A DNA stretch of 64,000 nucleotides from contig JAFXVR010000065.1 of the NCBI GenBank assembly GCA_017534885.1, positions 1 through 64,000 on the forward strand, written 5' to 3'. This document shows positions 10,547 to 18,222 of this stretch, one piece after another. Each line of letters begins with the position of its first letter. Positions within the stretch are counted from its first letter, which is position 1. The DNA is from Clostridia bacterium. GTDB taxonomy: Bacteria > Bacillota > Clostridia > Christensenellales > Aristaeellaceae. The notes under the pieces were generated by a model that made no database searches, was not told the origin of the DNA, and worked only from the letters and a program-made list of their open reading frames with translations. The position numbers were made by a program, and so were the translations under genes.

Positions 10547-10750
10547 AACGGATGCTTCTGGGGTGTTCGGCAGCGGATCGATTTTCCCCACAGTTCACAA
10601 AATGGAACCCGCGTCCAGAGTTCTGATGATGTCATGCCCCCGTATTCGTACGCCAGGGGACGGCAGATAAGCAGCGGCAGGGTACCAGCCCGTTATGATT
10701 AGCGGGTGAAAAAACGATTCGCACCGGCATCCTGGAGCATTTGTTTTTTG
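10547..10750 (+). ncRNA. ssrS: Candidate 6S RNA (ssrS-like rod-shaped RNA)
   Basis: A roughly 200-nt RNA is predicted from an exact consensus promoter to a T-rich stretch (10738-10750). The ends pair: ATGCTTCTGG (10552-10561) with CCTGGAGCAT (10731-10740), then GGTG with CACC, then CGGATCG-ATTTTCCCC (10573-10589) with GGGTGAAAAAACGATTCG (10704-10721). The middle has opposed small hairpins (GTTC/GAAC near 10593-10608; CCCGTT/AGCGGG near 10689-10706) flanking a TGGAACCC/GGGTACCA helix. The tip carries a UUCG tetraloop hairpin at 10641-10652. A closing stem, central bubble and apical hairpin form the 6S RNA architecture, which binds sigma-A RNA polymerase. I drew the pairing by eye; another structured RNA class remains possible. 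Confidence 0.6.
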
Positions 10751-10868
10751 CGTTTTGGAGTTGGATCGATAGCCACATCCGTCGCCTGTCTGATCCTGGA
10801 AAATGGAACGGGTCCGACTGCAAAGAAAAAACCTAACCCATCCCACAGAACAACCAAAAGGATAAAAG

Positions 10869-11006
10869 TTCTTTGGAAAAGGATAGGGGTTTGGGGCGTC
10901 TATTGCTGCGTGTCGCCAGTGGCGACCTTCAGAGCAGCATTGGACGTTGAGGTGGGGAGACCTTTCTTTCAAGAAAGGTCTCCCCTTCCCCCAAGAATCT
11001 GCCAAC
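10869..11006. repeat. Intergenic palindromic repeat, copy 1
   Basis: A block with GTTCTTTGG...GGGGTTTGGGG followed, after about 55 nt, by a near-perfect palindrome with 15-bp arms (10956-10986, centre TTTCAA) and a CCCCCAAGAAT tail. The same layout occurs at 27112-27208. Copy 1 has an extra insertion between the two parts that contains its own hairpin (GTCGCC/GGCGAC, 10910-10924). The stretch from 10751 to 10868 holds nothing I recognise. The repeat lies between two converging units, downstream of upp, and may also end its transcript, though it lacks a T-run. Confidence 0.65.
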
Positions 11007-11012
11007 AACCCA

Positions 11013-11706
<694 letters not shown>

Positions 11707-11736
11707 GCCCGTTTTTGCCCCGCCTGGCTTTTCCCG

Positions 11737-11763
11737 AAAAAAGAGGGCTGCCGGAGCAGCCCC
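11737..11763 (-). terminator. Rho-independent terminator of the orphan binding-protein gene
   Basis: Minus strand GGGCTGC-TCCG-GCAGCCC stem-loop followed by TCTTTTTT, starting about 17 nt after the stop at 11780. Confidence 0.85.
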
Positions 11764-11779
11764 CATCGGGAATTCAGCC

Positions 11780-12973
11780 TCAGTTGGCTTTCTGAGTCAT
11801 GGTTGCCCAGTCGATGTTCTCCCAGTCGGGTTCGGCGGGGGCAGCAGCGTTGTCAGCCCAGTAGAAGCCCAGGTTGGTCATGATGTTGGTCCACTCGGAG
11901 GAGTGGGCGCCCACATACTCGGCATAGGTCATCTCGGTGCCGGGCACGGTGGTCAGGGAGCAGTTCTTGAGGGCGTAGATCGCGGGCACCTCAGCGAAGA
12001 GCTCGGAAGCGGCGTCGGTGTTGCAGGGATAGGAGTCGAACTCCTCGGACCAGGCGATCTGGGTCTCGGCAGAGCCGAACCAGTCGGCGAAGGCCTTCAC
12101 GACCTCGGTCTGCTCGGGCGTGCGCTTGTCGTTCTCCACCACGCCGATGTACTCAGCGATGTAGTAGGTGCCGTCGTCGATGTCCACCAGGGCCCAGTTC
12201 TCGGGCTCCAGCGCGCCGCGCAGGGGGTTGGATGAGCCGTCGGCGGCGTTGTCGATCTTGCCGTAGAGGGAGGAGGAATAGAAGGTGGAGACCTGCACAT
12301 CGCCGCGGTTCAGGGCGTCAAAGCCGTAGCTGTCGCCGGTGAAGTTGCCGCCCGCGCAGTAAGCCCACAGCGCCTTCCAGCCTTCCACGGAGATGCCGCC
12401 CGCGGGGGACTCGGGATCGGTGAAGGAGTACAGCATGGCGTTGTTGATGTTCATGTTGGTGGTGCCGCCCACCTTGCCCTGCCGATACCAGGTATAGCCG
12501 CAGTTCACGATGTCGGCCCAGTGCGCGAAGTGCAGGGCTTCACCGTTGGTGCCAAGCTCGTCATTGCGGTAGAGCATCAGGATGTTCTGGATGACCAGGC
12601 CGTAGGCCTTGCCGTCATACTTGTACGCGCCCACCTTGTCAGCCCAGGAGGGAGTCCAGTCGGCGATAACCAGGTTTTCATACTGGCCGTTCACCAGCTG
12701 AGACCAGCGGACTTCGTTCAGGCCGAAGATGATGTCGGCGTCCTTGTTCTCATTGGCGGCCTGGATGGCGGCAGTGTCGCCGGAGATGACGGAGTTGTCG
12801 TCAATGGAGATGCTGAAGCCCGCCTCCTTGGCCGCGTTGATCAGCCAGGTGGTGCGCTCGGAGGAATTGGAGTTGGAATAGATGCGGATGGTGTAATCCT
12901 CAGCGGACGCGAAGGACGCCAGGGAAAGCACCATGGCAAGCGCCAGAACCGCACAGAGCAGCTTCTTCATCAT
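11780..12973 (-). CDS. ABC transporter substrate-binding protein, iron/thiamine type (orphan)
   Basis: A 397-residue exported solute-binding protein. A signal peptide (MMKKLLCAVLALAMVLSLASFASA) is followed by YTIRIYSNSNSSERT, which resembles the start of the AfuA/FbpA and thiamine-binding class. A SGDTAAIQAANENKDADIIFG segment and tryptophan-rich binding lobes follow. No permease or ATPase gene of this class is next to it: the upstream operon is BtuFCD-type and upp lies downstream. It must share a transporter encoded elsewhere or act as a sensor. It has its own weak promoter and a strong terminator. Ferric iron is a guess from family; spermidine-like or organic ligands are possible. Confidence 0.75.
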   Translation of the reverse strand: MMKKLLCAVLALAMVLSLASFASAEDYTIRIYSNSNSSERTTWLINAAKEAGFSISIDDNSVISGDTAAIQAANENKDADIIFGLNEVRWSQLVNGQYENLVIADWTPSWADKVGAYKYDGKAYGLVIQNILMLYRNDELGTNGEALHFAHWADIVNCGYTWYRQGKVGGTTNMNINNAMLYSFTDPESPAGGISVEGWKALWAYCAGGNFTGDSYGFDALNRGDVQVSTFYSSSLYGKIDNAADGSSNPLRGALEPENWALVDIDDGTYYIAEYIGVVENDKRTPEQTEVVKAFADWFGSAETQIAWSEEFDSYPCNTDAASELFAEVPAIYALKNCSLTTVPGTEMTYAEYVGAHSSEWTNIMTNLGFYWADNAAAPAEPDWENIDWATMTQKAN

Positions 12974-13017
12974 GAAAAGCCTCCTTTTAAATTTGGCCGT
13001 TCCCGACCGTTTAGGGC

Positions 13018-13046
13018 ATTATACACCATTCCCGCGAAAATGAAAA
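13018..13046 (-). promoter_or_regulatory. Probable promoter of the orphan binding-protein gene
   Basis: Minus strand TATAAT (13018-13023) 45 nt upstream of the start codon. The best -35 at 17-nt spacing is TTTTCA (13041-13046), a poor match. Confidence 0.5.
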
Positions 13047-13092
13047 GGGGGAATGAGAAAATTTGTGGGGAGCAGCAGCACACCGCAAAGTT

Positions 13093-13872
13093 TTATCTAG
13101 GACATTCATCCGCCCATACCTCCGCCCAGACCTCCGTCTGCTGCCTCATCCATTCGGGCACATCCATGCCCCAGACCTCGCAGAGGCGGGCATCGGTGAG
13201 CGCCTGGCGAACGGGACCGAAGGCGGCCTGCGCGCCATCGGAGAGCAGCAGGGCATGGGTGCCCCAGCGGCGGGCCGCGGAGAGGGAATGCTCCACGGAG
13301 ATGACCGCCCGGCCTTCCTGCTGCCGCCACGCATCCACCAGGTGGTAGAGCTGCTGCTGATAGCTGAGATCCAGGTGATTGGCGGGCTCGTCCAGGAGCA
13401 GGAGACGCGGCTGCTGGCAGAGCACCTGAGCCAGCATGCAGCGCTGGTATTCGCCGCCGGAGAGAGTCAGCACCGAGCGGCGGCGCAAAGCTTCCAGACC
13501 GGTCAGGCGCAGGGCGTCTTCGAGGGCTTCTTCCGCACCGGAATCAGGGGTTCCCCAGAAGTTCCGGCGCGCAAGCCGGCCCAGCCGCACCACTTCTTCA
13601 ACCGTGTAGGCGTATGCGGTGCGGTGGGTTTGCGCCATCACACCCAGCAGGCGGGCCCGCTCGCCGGGTTTCATCTCCCGCAGATCGCGGCCCTCGAAGC
13701 GCAAAGTGCCGGCGGCGGGCAGCGCGCCTGAAAGACAGCGCAGGAGGGTGGATTTCCCCGCGCCGTTGGGCCCGGCCACCATCAGCCAGTCCCCGGCGGA
13801 GATAGCAAAATGGATATCCCGCAGCACTTCCCGGTTGCCCAGGACTGCGTTCAGTCCGCTGACTTCCAGCAT
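13093..13872 (-). CDS. btuD: B12-type ABC transporter ATP-binding protein
   Basis: A 259-residue ATPase of the FecE/BtuD class that powers import through BtuC. It shows Walker A GPNGAGKST (about 35-43), the signature LSGGEYQR (about 136), Walker B LLLLDEPANHLD (about 156-167) and an H-loop histidine in VISVEHS. The start MLEVSGLNAVLGNREVL overlaps the permease stop by one base (TGATG). The cobalamin riboswitch at the head of the operon makes corrinoid the likely cargo, although family membership alone would also allow iron-siderophore or haem. Confidence 0.88.
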   Translation of the reverse strand: MLEVSGLNAVLGNREVLRDIHFAISAGDWLMVAGPNGAGKSTLLRCLSGALPAAGTLRFEGRDLREMKPGERARLLGVMAQTHRTAYAYTVEEVVRLGRLARRNFWGTPDSGAEEALEDALRLTGLEALRRRSVLTLSGGEYQRCMLAQVLCQQPRLLLLDEPANHLDLSYQQQLYHLVDAWRQQEGRAVISVEHSLSAARRWGTHALLLSDGAQAAFGPVRQALTDARLCEVWGMDVPEWMRQQTEVWAEVWADECPR

Positions 13873-14903
13873 CACGCGGCCTCCTTCCTGCTGCTGCGGG
13901 CGAAGATCCACACAAAGAGCGCTGAGCCGATGATGGACGTCACCGCGCCGATGGGCAGCTGCACCCGGGGAATCAGCGCCCGGGAGGCCAGGTCGGTCAG
14001 CATCAGGAACCAGGCGCCGCCAAAGAGGCTGGCGGGCAGCAGCCGCCTGTGCCCCGGGCCGACCAGCAGCCGCGCCATATGCGGCGTCACCAGACCCACA
14101 AAGCCAATGCACCCGCCTACGGACACGCAGACCCCGATCAGGGCGGAAACCGTCGCGAGCACCAGCAGCTTCACCCTGCGCACGCTGACACCCAGGTGCA
14201 GGGCTGTGTCCTCGCCTAAGGCAAAGGCGTCCAGCGCGGTGGCCTGGGGCAGGAGCAGCGCACAGCTGACAGCCAAAGAGACGCTCAGCAGCGCGACGCC
14301 TGGATAGCCCACCGAGGACAGGGAACCCATGGTCCAGAAGGTGATGGTGCGCAGCTTCTCGCCGGAGAAGACAATCAGCAGACTCAGCAGGGCGGAGACG
14401 AGCATTGCAAACACGATGCCCAGCAGGATGATCGTGTGGGTGGACAGACTGCGATCCAGACTGAAGGCCAGGGAGAGGATGGTCACGAGGGAGACGAAGG
14501 CAAAGCCCATGGCCATCAGCGCCGTGCCGGTCAGGGGAAGACCGGGCAGCTGGAAACCGATCAGGATGGCGAAGGCCGCGCCGAGGGAAGCGCCCGAGGA
14601 TACCCCGAGGGTCGAGCCGTCCGCCAGGGGATTCCGCAGAAGACCCTGCATGCACGCGCCGCAGAGCGAGAGGGAAGCGCCGACGAGCGCCGCCGCCAGC
14701 ACCCGGGGCAGACGCACATCCAGAATGATGCTCTCCATGGCGCCGCCGGGGCCTTCTACGCCGGTCAGACCGCTCCAGAGCGCTGTCAGCGTATCCCCCA
14801 GGGGCACCGCGACGGAGCCTACGCACACGCAAAAGAGCATCACCGCCGCCGTGATCGGCAGGGCGAAGAGCAGAAACAAGCTGTGTTTTTTCATGGCCAG
14901 CAT
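13872..14903 (-). CDS. btuC: B12-type ABC transporter permease (FecCD/BtuC family)
   Basis: A 343-residue inner-membrane permease with about ten hydrophobic segments. The FecCD family motifs are clear: LRLPRVLAAALVGASLSLCGACMQGLLRNPLADGSTLG-like text at about 48-88 (RLPR, GA.L...G...Q...RNPLA), and IGFVGLVTPHMARLLVGPGHRRLLP near 258-282, which contacts the ATPase. A GGAAG site precedes the ATG. It is separated from btuF by 149 nt containing a terminator-like hairpin, and overlaps btuD. Confidence 0.93.
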   Translation of the reverse strand: MLAMKKHSLFLLFALPITAAVMLFCVCVGSVAVPLGDTLTALWSGLTGVEGPGGAMESIILDVRLPRVLAAALVGASLSLCGACMQGLLRNPLADGSTLGVSSGASLGAAFAILIGFQLPGLPLTGTALMAMGFAFVSLVTILSLAFSLDRSLSTHTIILLGIVFAMLVSALLSLLIVFSGEKLRTITFWTMGSLSSVGYPGVALLSVSLAVSCALLLPQATALDAFALGEDTALHLGVSVRRVKLLVLATVSALIGVCVSVGGCIGFVGLVTPHMARLLVGPGHRRLLPASLFGGAWFLMLTDLASRALIPRVQLPIGAVTSIIGSALFVWIFARSSRKEAA

Positions 14904-14961
14904 TGACGTATCTTCCGATTAAAGGAGAAACCGGCAGCGATGGGCCTGCCGGTGAGAATGG

Positions 14962-15003
14962 CAAAAACCAAATCAGCGCGCAGGCTGCCCTCCGCGCTGA
15001 TCT
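14962..15003 (-). terminator. Terminator-like hairpin inside the btuFCD operon
   Basis: Minus strand ATCAGCGCG (14994-15002) pairs perfectly with CGCGCTGAT (14972-14980), followed by TTGGTTTTTG. It sits between btuF and btuC. It probably lets most transcripts stop after btuF, giving more binding protein than permease. Confidence 0.65.
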
Positions 15004-15052
15004 GGCTGATGTGATCTCAGGAAGCTGTTGAAAGCCGGAAATTGTCCGCTGA

Positions 15053-15967
15053 TCAGGCGGCGTCGTCCTGCGCTTCGCCGTACACGAAGTCAATCAGCTG
15101 CTTCGCAGCGTCCAGCAGACGCGGGCCGGGACGGGTGATCTCGTTGCTGTCCATGCAGAGGATGCGGTGGTTCCGCACGGCCTTCAGCTTGTTCCAGCCC
15201 TTGCGGGAGGCGATTTCCTCCTCGGGCCTGGGGCCTTCGCCATCGTACATAGTGATGGTTACGATGTAATGGGGATTGGCCTTGAGCACCTGCTCCTGGT
15301 CGATCTCCTGCCAGCCGTCCAGGTCGCCGAAGCAGTTGGTCAGTCCGGCGATAGTGGCAATCTCATCCATGAAGGTGTCGCCGCCGGCTGTCCACAGACC
15401 CCACTCCAACGGGGAGACTTCGAAGTACACGGTCTTGCCGGAGTCCAGGGCGCGCTCGGACAGGGCGTCAAAGCCGTCGATCATGGTGGCCACCAGCAGG
15501 GCGCCGGCGGTGTTCTCACCCACGATGCAGGAGATCAGGTCGATGGCCTCATACACGCCATCGAGCGTCTGGGCGTCGGTCACCACCACGGTGACGCCGG
15601 CGGCTTCCAGCTGGGCGATCTGCTCTTCGGTCTGGCTCATCTTGGTCATGATGACCACTTCGGGCTCTAAGGCGAGGATATCCTCGACGGAGGTCTCCGC
15701 GCCGCTGTTGACCACGGGCACGCTCAGGCACTCCTCGGGATAGTCGCAGTACTGGCCGCGGCCCACCAGGGTATCGCCCGCGCCCACCGCGTAGAGAATC
15801 TCAACGTCCGCCGGCTGCAGCGCGACCACGCGGGTGGCCGGCTTGTTCAGCTTGATTTCGCGGCCGGCCATATCCGTCATGATGATGACGTCCTCGGCCG
15901 AGGCGAAGACTAGGCAGCTCAGCGCCATGCAGAGCGCCAGCGTCAGTGAAAGCAGTCTTTTCATCAT
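15053..15967 (-). CDS. btuF: Corrinoid ABC transporter substrate-binding protein (BtuF-like)
   Basis: A 304-residue exported protein that should capture B12 or related corrinoids and hand them to BtuCD. The signal peptide MMKRLLSLTLALCMALSCLVFASA is followed by TDMAGREIKLNKPATRVVALQPADVEILYAVGAG, the standard start of the type-III (helical backbone) binding fold. The first of two adjacent ATGs is used; GGAGGG lies 4-7 nt upstream. The reading frame stays open further upstream through the riboswitch, but that part is leader RNA. It is the first gene of the operon. Confidence 0.88.
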   Translation of the reverse strand: MMKRLLSLTLALCMALSCLVFASAEDVIIMTDMAGREIKLNKPATRVVALQPADVEILYAVGAGDTLVGRGQYCDYPEECLSVPVVNSGAETSVEDILALEPEVVIMTKMSQTEEQIAQLEAAGVTVVVTDAQTLDGVYEAIDLISCIVGENTAGALLVATMIDGFDALSERALDSGKTVYFEVSPLEWGLWTAGGDTFMDEIATIAGLTNCFGDLDGWQEIDQEQVLKANPHYIVTITMYDGEGPRPEEEIASRKGWNKLKAVRNHRILCMDSNEITRPGPRLLDAAKQLIDFVYGEAQDDAA

Positions 15968-16000
15968 TGTACCCTCCTGTGTTCTGATCAAATGAGCAGC

Positions 16001-16245
16001 GGAGGGAGCTGCGGCGGCTGGGCCGCCCGTTCGCTTCCATCCCCAGGGAAGCCGCCATTGCTTGAGCGCGGGCAGGTCTCCCGGCTTGGCCTCATCCTTC
16101 GGAGCGCCTTCCCACATATTGACAATGGTCACCATGCAGTGGCTGCGCATCAGCGCATGCTCTTCCGTCCGCTTCACGGTTGCTGGGACAGTGCGGAATT
16201 CGCATCCGCTTCCCGCGGAGGATTCACCCTCCGGCGCCTCTCAGC
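16001..16245 (-). promoter_or_regulatory. Cobalamin (B12) riboswitch upstream of btuF
   Basis: Read on the minus strand, the leader contains GGCGCCGGAGGGTGAATCC, then ATTCCGCACTGTCCCAGCAACCGT, then CAGCCACTGCATGG, a GATGA element, and finally the B12 box AAGCCGGGAGACCTGCC at 16071-16087. These are the conserved blocks of the cobalamin aptamer in the right order and spacing. Downstream, a CTCCCTCC stretch (complement at 16001-16008) can pair with the btuF ribosome-binding site GGAGGG (15972-15977), and a GGCGGC/GCCGCC hairpin lacks a T-run. Control of translation rather than termination is therefore likely. High B12 should switch the importer off. Confidence 0.88.
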
Positions 16246-16277
16246 GCACCCGCGCCTGCTGTTCATTTGTCAGTGCT

Positions 16278-16307
16278 ATTTTACCACCCTTCAATCGCCC
16301 TTGTCAA
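16278..16307 (-). promoter_or_regulatory. Sigma-A promoter of the btuFCD operon
   Basis: Minus strand TTGACA (16302-16307), 18-nt spacer, TAAAAT (16278-16283). Transcription would begin near 16271, just ahead of the aptamer. Confidence 0.8.
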
Positions 16308-16329
16308 TGCCAGAGCCCTGTGATAAAAT
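16301..16329 (+). promoter_or_regulatory. Sigma-A promoter of the gtrA gene, overlapping the btu promoter
   Basis: Plus strand TTGTCA (16301-16306), 17-nt spacer, TAAAAT (16324-16329). Its -35 box overlaps that of the divergent btu promoter on the opposite strand. Confidence 0.72.
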
Positions 16330-16393
16330 GGAGACTGCGTCCCGGCGTGATCACCGGTCGCAATCCAGAATATAGATTGAATTTGGAGGCTCT

Positions 16394-16900
16394 ATGCGCA
16401 ATCCGCTGGACAGATTTTTCGACTGGCTGGAGACCACTCCGCTGAAGCCCTTCGTGCAGTTTTTGCGCTTCGGCTTTGTGGGCGTACTCAACACGCTGAT
16501 ACAGTACGGCATCGAACAGCTTTGCTACTATGTGATTTTCCGGGATGTCTCCTTTGACGGCATCGGGCTGGCGCTGGGCGTGACCGGGGAGACGGTGCGG
16601 GTTTTCGTGGTCACGGCCATCGGCTTTGTGATCAGCGTGACCCATGCCTATTTCTGGAACAGCCTCTTTGTGTTCCGGGAGGGGCTGTCCCTGCGGCGCT
16701 ATGCGCGGACGGTGGCTTCCTACGCCCTGACAGGACTGGTAGTGTCCCCCCTCATCAAGCGCGCGGCGCAGGGCCTGGGCTTCCCCTTCTGGGCGGCGAG
16801 CCTGCTCTCCCTGCTGATCACCGTACCGCTCAATTTCGTGCTGAACAAATTCTGGGCCTTCCGCAAGGGCAAGGCCGCTGAAACAGGAGAAACACCATGA
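16394..16900 (+). CDS. GtrA family membrane protein
   Basis: A 168-residue protein with four hydrophobic segments and the GtrA pattern: FLRFGFVGVLNTLIQYG at about 23-39, an NSLFVFRE stretch near 88-95 and a final NFVLNKFWAFRKGK. GtrA proteins are thought to move or position undecaprenyl-phosphate-linked sugars for cell-surface polysaccharide. GGAGG lies 5 nt before the ATG. It is translationally coupled (ATGA) to the SEC-C gene. No glycosyltransferase gene is adjacent, so the sugar is unknown. Confidence 0.88.
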   Translation: MRNPLDRFFDWLETTPLKPFVQFLRFGFVGVLNTLIQYGIEQLCYYVIFRDVSFDGIGLALGVTGETVRVFVVTAIGFVISVTHAYFWNSLFVFREGLSLRRYARTVASYALTGLVVSPLIKRAAQGLGFPFWAASLLSLLITVPLNFVLNKFWAFRKGKAAETGETP

Positions 16901-18018
16901 CCATCATCGACAGACTGATGCGCCTGGATCAGAACGATCTGGAGGACGCCCTCTACCGCCTGACCGGGCGAGATGAGACAAACCTGAGCCGCGCCGCGCT
17001 GGCGGATGACATCGCGAAGGTATACGCGGAGACGCCCGCCCGGCTGAGGCGCTGCCTGGGGCTGCATGCCCTGAACAGCCTGCAGGAGCGGATGAAGCAG
17101 CGCGGCCTCACCCTGACAGGCGGGGAAGCGGAGGAGGACGGCGCGCTCTGGAGCACGGTGGACAGCCTTGTGCACTTTGGGCTCTGCGCTGAAACCGTGT
17201 ACGGTTGGGCTATGGCGCCGGAATGCCGCCAGCTGCTGAAACCCGGGCAGGAGGAAAACGAGCGCCTCGCCGCGGACGAAATGCTTTTCGCGGTGGCGGA
17301 CGGGCTGCTGGCCCATGTGGGCATGCTGGAGAAAGGCGCTTTCTGCGACCAGGTGAGCCGCTTCGTGCCTGCCATGACCGAGGTGGATCTGATGGATGTC
17401 ATCGCGGCGCGCTACGGACTGCGGGCCTGGTTCCGGGTGGATTCCCTAATGCCGGGCGGGCCGGAGGAAATCTGGATCTGCTTCCCGGAGCTGGAGGACG
17501 CGGAGGTCCTGCTGCAGGAGCTGGACGTGCCCGAGGTGATGCGCATCCCCTACGCGGACATTCCCCTGAGCAGCCTGATTTCAGCGCACATGCTGAGCAT
17601 GCCCGTCACCGCGGAGCAGATGGACGGCTATCTCCGGGCGATGGCGCAGGTGAATGTGAAGGAGCCGGATGCCACCGACCTGCTCTATCAGGCGGTGTGT
17701 GAGATTCAAAATGGCGGCGGGGAGCCCGGCGGAAGGTCTCCCGGCCCGGAGGTGAGCGGGGAGGCGGCGGCAATCATCAGCCAAACCTGCGAAAACCTGC
17801 CCCGATGGAATTTGAAGGGCCATACGCCCGGGGAGGCCGCGTCCCTCTTCCGGGCCGCTCACGCCAGTCAGCTGCATCCGCTGACCCGCAGCTTTGACGG
17901 GCCGCGTGTGATCCCCTTCCCCGCGGGAAAGCCGCCCGTGCCGGATATCAGCCCGGACGCCCCCTGTCCCTGCGGCTCCGGGAAGACCTTCGGGGCCTGC
18001 CACGGGAGAAAAATGTGA
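16897..18018 (+). CDS. SEC-C motif protein of unknown function
   Basis: A 373-residue cytosolic protein with no signal or membrane segment. Its only recognisable part is the C-terminal SEC-C zinc-binding motif (CPCGSGKTFGACHG, about 357-370), as at the end of SecA. The rest is acidic and mostly helical, with a stretch (about 190-210) rich in EDAEVLLQEL. Proteins of this type often consist of a degenerate helical repeat plus SEC-C. It overlaps gtrA by 4 nt and is read from the same promoter. Links to secretion or ribosome contact are only hints from the motif. Confidence 0.75.
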   Translation: MTIIDRLMRLDQNDLEDALYRLTGRDETNLSRAALADDIAKVYAETPARLRRCLGLHALNSLQERMKQRGLTLTGGEAEEDGALWSTVDSLVHFGLCAETVYGWAMAPECRQLLKPGQEENERLAADEMLFAVADGLLAHVGMLEKGAFCDQVSRFVPAMTEVDLMDVIAARYGLRAWFRVDSLMPGGPEEIWICFPELEDAEVLLQELDVPEVMRIPYADIPLSSLISAHMLSMPVTAEQMDGYLRAMAQVNVKEPDATDLLYQAVCEIQNGGGEPGGRSPGPEVSGEAAAIISQTCENLPRWNLKGHTPGEAASLFRAAHASQLHPLTRSFDGPRVIPFPAGKPPVPDISPDAPCPCGSGKTFGACHGRKM

Positions 18019-18051
18019 TTATATAAGAAGGGATTCATCAGCGCAAAGGCC

Positions 18052-18152
18052 GAATTCGCGCTCAGGGCAATCGCTTACAAACCTATGAATAAAACGAACC
18101 CTGCCCACAGGATCCGTAAGCGATCCGTAAGTGATTGCCCTGAATTCGCGCT
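18052..18152. repeat. Inverted repeat directly upstream of the pgcA promoter
   Basis: TCAGGGCAATCGCTTAC (18062-18078) and GTAAGTGATTGCCCTGA (18127-18143) are 17-nt inverted arms with one G-T mismatch. Each arm is flanked by a GAATTCGCGCT copy (18052-18062 and 18142-18152). The loop holds a short direct repeat GATCCGTAAG. The right flank runs into the -35 box of the next promoter. It could be an operator, a terminator without T-run for the SEC-C gene, or a small mobile remnant. Confidence 0.6.
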
Positions 18153-18180
18153 TGACTTGCGCGCCTGTTCCCGTTATACT
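18152..18180 (+). promoter_or_regulatory. Sigma-A promoter of the phosphoglucomutase gene
   Basis: TTGACT at 18152-18157, 17-nt spacer, TATACT at 18175-18180, 42 nt ahead of the chosen start codon. Confidence 0.82.
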
Positions 18181-18222
18181 GGAATCAGGCCTGGAGAGAA
18201 TCATAAATAGGAGGGAATGCAC

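Noticed and set aside
13093..15093. A 666-codon open frame covering btuD and much of btuC on the minus strand
   Set aside because: The N-terminal half is an off-frame reading of the permease; the true ATPase begins at 13872 and overlaps the permease stop by one base.
15968..16177. In-frame N-terminal extension of BtuF
   Set aside because: The extension is arginine- and tryptophan-rich, has no SD, and coincides with the cobalamin aptamer; a signal peptide starts at 15967.
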